A stretch of DNA of 64,000 bases, from NCBI RefSeq assembly GCF_001640805.2, contig NC_066836.1:2862071-2926070 (forward strand), written 5' to 3'. The position numbers and the translations under genes were made by a program. The stretch is from Lates calcarifer (lineage: Eukaryota; Chordata; Actinopteri; Centropomidae). This document shows positions 14,340-26,500 of the stretch, one piece after another. Below the pieces are notes generated by a model, which had not been told where the DNA came from, did no database searches, and worked only from the letters and a program-made list of their open reading frames with translations. The first letter of the stretch is position 1. Every line of letters starts with the position of its first letter.

Positions 14340-17300
14340 TAGTTTATTTTGACTCAGTCCCACACACACTGTCCTGCTGTCATGTAAATGTGAGCGCCAA
14401 ATGTGTTGAAATCCATGGCTGAAAATAGTCCCTCACAGATTCTGCACTTTTTCCTCCTGTTTGAGTAATGTTTGAAAATAAACCGTAAACACAGCGGCCA
14501 GCTGTTTCGGGAAATTAGATGAAACTCCAAATTTATGACCTGATTTTAAAACCTTTAGCTTGGGGCTGAGTGCCACAGACGGACATTGGTGGTTGTCGTA
14601 AAAAACAGAATAATGTCAGCCTCTTCTTTCACATTTGTCTAGATTTTCATGGAGGTTTTTTGTTCCTTTGCTTCTCCTCACAACGCTTTAGTATTTAGCA
14701 TTTTGTGTGTTGTGATTGTACAGTCTGAACAAACATATAACAAGATATTTAATAACATATAATAAGATTAATTTAAATATAAATCTATAAATCGAGATTC
14801 ATACAGCAGATGAGAGCTTCAGCGAGTGTCTGCATTGAGAGATTTCTAAATGAGGTAACATCATGTGAAATCGGTGTAAACCAAATAAATGACCTGGTAC
14901 TGAAGGAAGTTTCCTCTGCTCCTTCTCTCAAGCAGCACATCACTAATGGGAGCTGTGGTCAGGATGAAGCCTGAGTGTATTTGTTTAATGACCTCACACA
15001 GCCTCCGCCGCCGTTGGCGTTTTTGCTGTTCGCCTGTCTGATCAGACTAATTGGCTGGTGTGGGCAGTGCTATCGATCAAAAGTGTGTGGTTTGACGCTC
15101 GTTTGAGGGAAATTCCTGTCACTGTACTCCCATCGCCTTATAATGGAGCTGCTCTGTAACCACAGAAACAAACAGCGACTGAATGAAAGTAAAATATTTT
15201 CGGTTTGACCTTTTTTTTAATTTCATCATATAAACAATTAATAAATAAACAAACAAATGATGATGTGATGATCAGCACTAGTCTTGATTATCTGACCTTA
15301 ATCCAGGTGAGTCTCTTTGAGTTAAAGCACCTGTCAGTGCCAATCAGCCAATCAGCCGTGAGCATCTCTAGCACGAGTGAAGCGATGAGAGTCGATGAGA
15401 AAGTCGTGACATGTATGAAGGAGACCCTTTACTTTTCTCTGTCAGTGGAAGCAGGCCCTGCCGAGCGCTGCCAAGAGCCATTGATCATGTCGAGTGCAGT
15501 CTGTGAGGGATGGACTTGCTGTGGTCCCCTGAGGCAACAGATCCATTAAGATGTCTTAATCCAGTTCATTAGGCAGGACCAAGTTTGCTGCTTTCAGTCA
15601 GCGGGGCCCAACAAAGCAGGCCAGAGATGTACAACACTGTGTCTAAAGGCGACTCAGCTAGTTGTACTTTCTAACTGCACCTTTTAAAGTAAACAAATAA
15701 CTTACAGGGGCTTTAAAACTAAATGACTAACTAACGATGTAACTATAGCTCTAACGAATTAAGAAAAAGTCCTGATTTTATCTGTGAATTTAAAACTCAT
15801 TGATCAGGCAGTCGTTCAGAGACAGTCAATCAGATGAAAGCAAAGTGTATTTTCATTGTTTCATTCAATGACAGGTTTATTTAAGCTGCGGCTACCAAGA
15901 GCAACATCTGGTCAGCGTTGCCGGTCCATCTCCTCCATCTTAATACACCGAGCGCTCCTGAGAACGGCCCTGTGAATCCTCATTCGGCTCTAATCTGGAC
16001 CATAAATCACAGGAAGACATGTCTGGCTCTGAATTACCGCCCTGTGGTAGTGAACTGCGATAAATTGCTGAGATTTATGTATGCATGCAAGTATAATTAT
16101 GAGGGATAATTCAAGATGTTGCTTCTGGGAGAGACAGAAATGGTGTTATATAAGACCAGAGCTGAAGAAAATTAAAAAAGGCCTGTGGTGCTGCAGTTCA
16201 CTCAGAATCTTGTTTTGTCTTTATTGCACCTTGTCGGAGTTACAGTTTGGACTTCTTAAAGATGCTACAAGGATCATTTTAGCATCAATTAATTATCGCT
16301 GTTTGCGTTTTTACTTCCAGGCGCCATGTCGAATGTTCTGCCAGAGCTAACTGAGCTGAAACTTTCAGAGTTTCTAGAAGTGACTGTGATATTTCTTGGT
16401 TCTGGAGGAGACATTTTGAAGCCAGTACTGCATCTCAAATTGGTTACTTCAGTTAGTACACTTTTATGTAGTACACAGTATAAACTGTATACTGGTGTAA
16501 CATGCAAATTCCTGCAGCGTAGTGTCGTCTCAAATCAGACACGGCCGTTGTGCGCTTACTGGAAATGATGATTGCAACATGCGACTGAGATTGTTGCCCA
16601 CCAAAATGTCTGCTGGCTGCTTTGCTCACTTAAAAATGTACGTTATTTTCTTGTGTGTGCCCCATACCGTCAGTACGAACACACAGGACAGGACAGGACA
16701 GGATTTAGGTTTTATGAATTGATCTTTGTCTCTGATTTGAGGGAGTTTTCTAACCAGCATCTAGTGGCCATTTGAGGAATTGCAGCCACAAGTCAATCTT
16801 TGCAATTCAGTTCGTTGTTCAATGGCACTCCAGCACGGCCGAGCTTGAGGGTTAAAACCCAAGTAGTCCTGCTGAGGGAACTGCCTCGTCTGTAAAATCT
16901 AGGCCACTTGTCACCCAGTGTCCAAATAATTGAATTTTAATCTTGGCCATGAGAGTGTAGCTCTATATGGGTTTAATTAAGAGGGATAATTCAGATGACA
17001 TTCATGGAAGGTACAGGGATGGCTGAGGGGTGAGGGCTGAGGGGAAAAGGAAGGAGTACATTTGTTTCTCTGTCTTCCTTTGTCTTTACTTGCCGTTCTC
17101 TATCATCAGTTTCCCACCTGGAGAGATTCTCACGAAAACTTTAAAACGACGAATGACGTAAACAGTGACACAATAGTTCCCAGCACAACTGCTGGCTATT
17201 AAACACTGCAGGGGTAATGTAATATGAGCAAGAGAGCAGGTTTCTACATTTCAGGAAGCCACTTGACAAAACCATTTATCTCCATTTTACACATAATTTA

Positions 17301-20300
17301 TTCAGCAACAAAAAATAGCTTGGAGCGAGCCAAAAAACATTTGTAATATTTAGGAAGTTTGTGTAAGTTTGACAATTTCCAGAACTCACAGTATTACAAG
17401 TATTTAGTCTTAGTGGTGATGAGTGAAAATCCAGCCGTCTCCCCCTCTTCCTCGTACACCCACAGTTCGTCTCTCTCCTCCACTCTCATTTGTAAACAGC
17501 AGAATATGCACCGGGTGAAACGTTTGAGAGTAATTAACGGCAGCGCTGACCAGCCGCTGGTCATCCTCAGCTGCCCGTTAAATGGAGCGGCCACAGAGAC
17601 GCCGAGACTATTTATAGACCAGAGGCCTGTAGTTGAGTGTTGTTACACAACATACGCACTCTCCCACATACACACACACACACACACACACATTCATACA
17701 TGCAGATTTGCAGTGAGAGGCACAGAAACAGCTGCTGCAGACACAACAGGAAACATTAACAAACATGAAGATACAAATGTATACACACATGCAGCTTTCT
17801 TATATCCAGTACATTTTGCATAATGATGAATTTCCTAACATCAATGATAATAACAGTTTACAGCACATAATTCTGTAGCAAAGAAAATGGTTCAAGCAGT
17901 TCAGTGCTTGAAGGTGATTAAATACTATAGTTAATCAGATACTTTACAGATCCATTTTATGCTATTGTACACTCCCACTCCTCTGATATATTGTCCTTTT
18001 TACTCTACTACATTTATTTGACTGCATTTAGTTACTAGTTACTTTGCGTATTGAGAGTTTACCAACAAAAATCAACTTAATTCAAACCTAAATGGAAAAC
18101 ATGGCATGTTGTTATAGAGTAAACTGCCAGTAAATGAAGCATTTGATATTAGCCCTGTTACTTTTTATATTTTACATGCAGGGTTTTTACTTGGAGTTGA
18201 GTATTTTTACTTTGTGGTATTACTACTTTTAGCCAAGTAAAGGATCTGAATGTTTCTTTGACCACTGCCATAGTTTACATTTTTGGTGCCATAAGCCAAT
18301 GTCCTGATTATTGCCCCAGGACTCAGCCTCACTTTGTTGAATCTGTCTACAGATCTGGAACTTTATTTGTATGTAAATAAAATGGGATAATGTGACAAGC
18401 TGGATTATCACTGACACAGTTTGTCGTTGATATCTCAGCTTTGCCTCGTTCACTGGGAGGATATTTCTGATATTTTCTGAGACAAACAAAAACTAGAAAT
18501 GTGTGGCTTTATTAAGCTTGCAGCATGTTTTCAGAGCCCTGTCGTGTTTTCCCAGCCTTATACATCAATCACAGTGTTCAAAGTTTCATTCTCTCCACTG
18601 CTACTGTAGATCAATAAACGCTGCCACTACTGCTAAAACAACTCCAGGTATCGACCGAGCTGTCTAAGACTGCAGGCAGAAGTGATGTGAATTCTATTTT
18701 TAGGTGGGTGTTCCCTTCAGAGTAAAAGGTTGTGAACAGGGCTGGAGGATATTTGGTTGCTCAGTGTGCCGCAGGTTTTGCTGTAGTAACCTGAGCCAGG
18801 CTGCATATTTGTGAAGCCAGATAAATTGCTGAAAAAATATATTTTCTGAACACAAACCTGTTTAGATTTGCTCGTTTTTAGTCCATAAAAAACGGCAGAT
18901 GGATGAACCATGTCTTTGATAGCCAACTGTTACTTCTATCATCATCATTGTGGGTGTTACAGATGACTTTTGCAGATCCTCATGGTAACTGCTTGAGACT
19001 GTGTCGCTTGAATATCTATTTTTGCAGAATAAATCACAGCTAAGAACATAAGTAAACTTTATTTAGGAGAGAGAAGTGAGAACCATAAAAAGCTAAGAAC
19101 TCTGTATGAGCCAGAATAACCGTACAGAAATATAAAACATCTTGAAATCATCATCAGTTATATATGTAAATCGTGTTTCGTTCGCGCTCTGTCTTGTCAT
19201 TATCTCTGTGCGGTGTGAGTTGAGCAGGTACTGATGAGCACTGCTGTTCATATCTGATCTTTGACTCATCTTTCTGGACACTCTCTCCACCCACCGCTTC
19301 ATTTTCAGACACCACCTCCCACCGGCCTTTCCTCCAGCTCACATCAACACTGCCCACTGTTTGGCTTTTTAGAAAGGCAGCTGAGGATGACTGAGTGAAG
19401 AGTCACACTCTGTGTCATGTGATCTGTGTTTAGAAATATAAGGGGAGTTAGATCTGATCCTGACTGAGGCTGATCTGTTTAGTCCTTCACCTGGACACTG
19501 AGCGATGCCTAATGTGTGGCTTTGTATTTCTGGGTATTTTGTTTTGGTTTTAATTAGTCTGCACACTTGACTTGCTTCTGTAATACTTTTGCTTGATGCA
19601 CCAACATGTTCCTGTCTCCAAGGAAATATGTTCCTACACAGTTCATCTGCATCACTGAGTTACGCTCAGTTTTTGGAGCTGGTGTTGTACTCACAGGCCC
19701 CATTTACAACAGACAGTGGCAGAGCAAAACATGTTAATGATTGTTACTGACTACAACGCTAAACTTGCCTTATCTTGCCTAGCAACAAGAGCTCTCTACA
19801 TTTGCCAAATAAAAACAAAGCACATTTAAAGATACAACACAACATCCGTAAACCACGCTACAAGGCTTTTTCACTGCATTTAAAACCACATAAAACTGAA
19901 TTCATATGAAGTAAATTTATTTTGCACTCACACCCACTCACAGATCAACAGGCTTAACATCAGTTCCACAGTACTAGATGGTGCAAATTTGCATGTCAGC
20001 GTTCACCAGTGTTCAACTTGATTATATAAAAGTTAATTTGGTGGAAATGTTTGCTCCCACAAACTTGAACCTGGTGGTTTCATTTTCTCTAACCCTGTAG
20101 GTACAACACACACTATTTTACTTGAACTTTCACTTTTTATTTCTCACTCATTTTTCATTTGTCAGCTGTGTGATACGTTGCTCTGATGTCTCCTATAGTG
20201 TTCATCAGGTGTGAACGTACTCAACTCTATTCCTGGTTGTATGAACATTAATATGAAGTCAGTTCAGGATCACGTTTAGTCTGTTTATAGAAACTGTGTT

Positions 20301-20497
20301 CCTTTCAGTGACCCAAGTGTGAAATGCAAAATATAGAAGCGAGTTTGATTCTCTAATTTAAGTGTCTGTGTGTGTTCACAGATGGTATGTTCGGGAGGTG
20401 TCACTCTGTTCCAGTGACGGATGTTTACACCTACGATGTCTCCCCGTCTGTAGTGCAGCGCTTCAGGATGCTGCTGGAGAAGCTGTCCAACAGAGGT

Positions 20498-20557
<60 letters not shown>

Positions 20558-23500
20558 TGGATGCACACTCCTGCCTCAGGTGTGACAGTCATCCACCCCA
20601 TCCACCTCCTGTTGACTCTGCTGCTTCATTTATTTAACAAAATATAAAGAAATAGAAACATTGCCTCTGAACATAATCCAGACAGTTGTGTGAAAATGTG
20701 ATTCAGCACTTTCTGAATTAAATATTCGACTCATGCTTGGTATGAAATGATTTGACTTTCAATTCAGAATAAGAGCAGTTACTGACAGCAGTTGTGCGTT
20801 TACCATTGTCGCAGCTGTATGCTACAAGTTCATGAAGAGATGTCAGTGACAACAGGACACGTATATTTCCATCCCAGCTGTGCGTTCTTACCAACTCTTA
20901 AACCAAAACTCATTCTCTTGACATACACACAAACAAATACACACACACACATGCAATTAAATTTGACTCCATTCGCTGCCATTACACACATATGGTTGGA
21001 TTTTTATCCCCACGATCATTCAGACCCAAAATATTCAACTCTGTGTGAAACTATAAAGGTGCATGGGATTTTTGGCATACATGACGCAGTGTGTGAGTGA
21101 GTGAGAGAGAGATAATATACACTACTGTTTGGTGAAAACTGGTATATATTGATATTAAATAAATGCATAATAATACAAACACTTTTGTGTGTATGATCAC
21201 CTCAAAACTTTATTTTAATTCTAGGTAATTGGACCACATTTTGAAAAAGCTTGAACTCTGTGGAAGTCTGCAGAATAACAGAAAAGGTTTGAAAAGTCAC
21301 TGACAGAGCCCTCGGCCTCACAAACATATCAGAAAAGTCTGTGAATAAGTAACGACAGACTTTGGAACAGTGTTATCGGCCTCAGTCACCCTCGTAACCT
21401 GATAACCCTCCCTCTTCTTCCTGCTCTCAAACACAGTGAGCTCCACTCTGTCCACGTGTTTCCTTGTTCCCTCCCCTTCAGATCTACAGTTTGAAGATGG
21501 GTGGAACCAACATGAGGTGAAGTGCAAGAGCTGATAGGAACCATTCACTGCAGAAACACATGATGTTTAGATCAGAGCTCAAACTATTTCCAGTTCTAAG
21601 AAGGTGAGACTCAGACAGTCATTGTCACTGAGAGGAGAAATGGCACAGAAAGGAGTTCAGCTGGACCAGGAAACCTTCTCCTGTTCGATCTGTCTGGATC
21701 TACTGAAGGATCCAGTGGCTATTCCCTGTGGACACAGCTACTGTATGAACTGTATTAAAACCCACTGGGATGAGGAAGATCAGAAGAAAATCCACAGCTG
21801 CCCTCAGTGTAGACAGACCTTCACACCGAGGCCTGTCCTGATGAAAAACACCATGTTGGCAGATTTAGTGGAGGAGCTGAAGAAGACTGGACTCCAAGCT
21901 GCTCCTGCTGATCACTGCTATGCTGGACCTGAAGATGTGGCCTGTGATGTCTGCACTGGAAGAAAACTGAAAGCTGTCAAGTCCTGTTTGGTTTGTCTGG
22001 TCTCTTACTGTGAGAAACACCTGCAGCCTCATTATGATGTGGCTCCATTAAAGAAACACAAGCTGGTGGACCCCTCCAAGAAGCTCCAGGAGAACATCTG
22101 CTCTCGTCATGATGAGGTGATGAAGATGTTCTGTCGTACTGATCAGCAGTGTATCTGTTATCTCTGCTCTGTGGATGAACATAAAGGCCACGACACAGTC
22201 TCAGCTGCAGCAGAAAGGACTGAGAGGCAGAAGAAGCTTGGTGCAAGTCGGCAAAATATTCAACAAAGATTACATGCCAGTAAGAAATCCATGAAGCTGC
22301 TTCAACAGGAGGTGGAGGCTATCAATCGCTCTGCTGATAAAACAGTGGAGGACAGTGAGAAGATGTTCACTGAGCTGATCCGTCTGATGGAGAAAAGAAG
22401 GTCTGATGTGAAGCAGCAGATCAGATCCCAGCAGAAAACTGAAGTGAGTCGAGTCAAAGAGCTTCAGGAGAAGCTGCAGCAGGAGATCACTGAGCTGAAG
22501 AGGAAAGATGCTGGGCTTGAACAGGTCTCACACATAAAGAATGACACCCAGTTTTTACAAAGTCACTGCTTGCTGTCATGTCTCAGTGAGTCTATAGAGT
22601 TACCCAGCACCAAAAGCCGTCCTCTGAGGTACTTTGAGGATGTGACAGCAGCTGTGTCAGAGCTCAGAGATAAACTACAGGATGCTCTGAGTGAGAAATG
22701 GCCAAAGATTTTACGGACAGTGACTGAAGTGGATGCTTTACTGTCTCAACAGCTGAGGACCAGAGAGGAATTCTTACAGTATGCATGTGAAATCACACTG
22801 GATCAGAATACAGCACACCCATTCCTGGTATTTTCTAAGGGGAACCGTAAAATAACAACTATGGCAAACTATCATATGTTAAGTATTCATACCCCACCTA
22901 GGTTCATGAACACTTTCCAGGTTCTGAGCAGACAGCGTCTGACTGGACGATGTTACTGGGAGGTGGAGTGGGATGCAATTGTCTCAATAGCTGTTGCATA
23001 CAACAATATTAGCAGAGTAGGGACCTACAATGAATGTGCATTTGGGCACAATGACAAGTCTTGGGCGTTATATTGGCTTTGTAAATATGAATTCAGACAT
23101 GATGATATCAACACTCCAATTCCAGGTAAATCGTCTTTCAAAGTTGGGGTGTTCCTGGATCATAAAGCAGGTATTCTGTCCTTTTACAACGTGGATCGAG
23201 ACAACGAGAACATGACTCTCCTCCACAGAGTCCAGACCACATTCACTCAGCCTCTTTATGCTGGAATTGGCCTTCTTTTTTCCGGAGGAGACAATGCTGA
23301 GTTGAGTAAGCTGAAGTAAACAGATTCTTTACAAGTGATGATGGGGTAGACTCAGGTTTTTATTTTGTTGTAGTGTTAGCAACAGAAACATACTCTTACA
23401 TCTGCTCTTAGCTCTTGTATTTTGTACACATCCTAATGCTGTGATGCCGCTGTGTGTTTTGTTGCTGTAAAAACTCCTCTGCTGCTCATAACAGTTTCCC

Positions 23501-26500
23501 CATTTCATCTTGAAAAAGTGAAATTAATGAAATGAAATATGTGAATACAGGTGTAATCACTGCTATCTCAATCAATAAGAGGAGGAATATTCAGTTGGTT
23601 TATCATGCAGTCGAAGTGAACGTGTACATAAAACAAAAGTCTTTTGACAGTAGTTAAGATGCCTGAAGAAACTTTACAAATATGAATAAAATTATTCCCA
23701 AAAATTAACAAGGCTTGTCTTTTGTATTCATATTACTTATTAACTGCAACCAGCAATTATTTACACTACTGATTTATCCACATTGATTTTTAAAAAATAA
23801 TTGCTTCATTTATTTTTCTTTACAGTCTCAGAAACTGCCCCTTTTAATTTCCTAGAGCCCAAGGCTGTTCTCTATGAAAAGTACAGAACTTTTGAAAAGA
23901 TGTAAGAACAAAACGTCTGGCACTTATTTCTCACAAAATAACAAAATACTTTTCAGTTGCTTAATCAATCAACTAATCTTTTCAGCGCCACTTATCCAAC
24001 TTGACTTACTTCTCACCCAGCAGTAGGTGCCAATAAATACCTGGCCCTGGAACACAAAGATATTTATTTGGTCCACTCTGTCTTTAAGGAGAGCTTTTAC
24101 TCTGATTCAGATCAAATTTATATTCTTATAACCTGTATGAACCCGTGACCAGGTGCTGCCTGTCACTTGTCCTGGTGTGATAAGTTGCTGTTGTCGTAGT
24201 GTACCACTAGAGGGAGGCAGAGACCAGTGTAACAGCCCCCTGGACCACTGTGAGCATTTCACCCACTTTCATCATCCGACTTTGCTTTGAAAGACAGATC
24301 CTCGACTGCTCAGGAAAAAATAGCATGTTGCTCTCTAGAGTTCCGACTCTTCATGCCTGCAAACACTCAAGTGAGTGTGATGTTGAAAAAGTACAACACT
24401 TGTTTCGCTCTCTTGCCTTTTTTCCCACCATCTTTCTTTTGACCCTGATTCTGTGCCCTTCCTCGCTCTCTACAAAACAAAACAAAGAAGAAAAAAAAAA
24501 GCTCCTCTGGTTTAATTCGCCGAATCGGCACTCGGCAGGAGAGCTGGAGAAATATTCCGATTTCACAGAGAGGCGACGAGTTTGGAGGCATTTGTCAGAG
24601 GCTCTGAAGTGAAATGAATTATGCAAATGAGATGTTTGGCCCTGGCTGTCTGCAGAAGCCATTAGGGAGGACAAAACTCTAAAGACACTGAAGCATCTGC
24701 ATTTCAGGCCCTGCCAGTCCACTGAAAAGATAACACAGTTTGCTCTCTGCTTTTCTTTTCCACACACACAAGCATATATTCTCATCAACACTTTTTCTTT
24801 CTTTCCTTCAAATAGTTGGACATCCATTGGGCACTGATGTTCGGCACCCCTGTACACATTTACTTTTGTGGACAGGGGTACTGTTTGACATTCTGGAAAA
24901 TACACTTCAATTCACTGTCAGTCAGTTATAGTCGCTCATGCACAGGAAATCTGTAACCACCCTTGTGATGAGGTTAGAGCCTAGACACCCCACATGAACG
25001 CTGTGGATGCACCTTAGGGCTGTGGCTAACGGTTTATACATTGATAGGTATTTCAGTTGATCAGGTAATCGTTTAGATTACAGCGTCTTCAGGTTTGTGA
25101 GAAAAAACCCGAAGAAAAGAAGCAAATTCTCACGGCAAATATTTGTGATTTATGCTTTATAGGTAACTTACAATCAGTCGATTATCAAAATAGTTTTGAT
25201 TAATTTGCTGTTGACCAGCTAATTCGTTACTCAACTAATTGTTTTGGTCTTGGTTGGTTAGTCTAAAGTTTCTGATTGCTAATCTGTTCCTGGATCTTAC
25301 AGATTACAGTGTTATCAGTAGAAATGAACATCAAAACTACAGGAAACTACAGGAAAAAAGACCCTAATTCTAATACAAAAGAATTATCCTCTCTTGCTCT
25401 AATGGCGGACATTTTCCAGACAGCTGTTGCTGCGATTGTGTTCACCCTCCTCCATCCGCCCCCACACGCACAAACGCCCACACACTCAAACACTGGACCT
25501 TCCTGCCTCTCTTTCTGGCGGCGCGCTAAAGGCCCTGCAGATGTAAAGCCATTTGAAAAGCCACCTTGCCAAGGTCAGAGCTGCTATTAGCCCAAAGCGA
25601 CAGCGCTCCTCTTCAGCCCTGCACACATCCAAAACCTGTTTGACCTCTCTGCACCACCTTTGAGGGACTTTAAAGCAGCAATCTGTTGTGTTTGAATATT
25701 ATTTAATGCCTGTTTGGCTCCTCTACACCGATGAATAATTTACTACAAATGTTTTTCTCAGAGGGTCAGTTCACCAAATGCTATGTGGATAGCTCTGGTT
25801 TTATTTGTCCAGGACATCCACCCTGTAGATGTCTGTCCTTCACCATAATACAATGGACATTTGTGGTGCTAAAACCATTGAGAAGTCCAGGTCTCTAATT
25901 CACAGACATTTCTGTCAGTAGTTTAGCCTTAGTTTATTGTGTTTTTTGAAAGCTGTTCTGTATCTACAGATAAAAACACATGAAACAACCTCATACATCT
26001 ATACATTTATCCACCCATATCACTTTTATAAACAAAGCTGTGCCGGAAAATTGAAAAGATTTCCACAATCTGAAAAGGCGATGCCTTGTACTTTTGACCA
26101 GTCAGTTTAAGGTACATCAGTCATGCTGTACGGGTGTTTTTAGATGAAAAACAACTTATTTTGCTGCAAAGGTGCCACTGTCTCATGTTTCTGTTTGCTG
26201 TTGTTTAGAGTGACGCCGCAGTGAGTGTGGTTACGCTTCAGGTTTTAGAAATTAGATTTACATAAGTTGTCTTGATGAACCAAGCGGTAACCCGGTGGAA
26301 GCTGTGCCTGCTACGTTTTTGCCCATGGTTGTAATTAGTGTGACTCTTATTAGAATATGGCCGTTGGTTGTTTTTGAGCACGTAAATGTGATTTAGTCAA
26401 AATGTGGAAGAAGTAGAACAGTAAAGAGGAAACTACTGTACCAGAACAAAAAGGTAGACGTGAAATGAGTTGGTGTTCTTCTGTTCTTGGTCCAGGCATG

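Larger units (their letters stand above)
6184..20381 (+). other. ptprn2 intron 2 (14.2 kb)
   Basis: No coding exon supported. Contents are the composite repeat cluster at 10.77-12.10 kb, AC microsatellites (13.69, 14.31, 17.67 kb) and diverged interspersed repeats at about 10.15 and 17.94-18.27 kb. The open frames here are short or made of AC repeat. Confidence 0.8.

Noticed and set aside
17359..17823. 154-codon open frame on the plus strand
   Set aside because: A large part is translated AC microsatellite (His-Thr repeats) and the remainder matches no family I know.
21604..21639. Upstream N-terminal extension of TRIM copy A (and the same in copy B)
   Set aside because: The 12 extra codons begin at GTG with no ATG. 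The conserved ATG before AQKGVQLD is the better start.
24351..24905. 184-codon open frame on the minus strand
   Set aside because: No domain recognised. It overlaps other open frames on both strands, as is common in a stop-poor patch.
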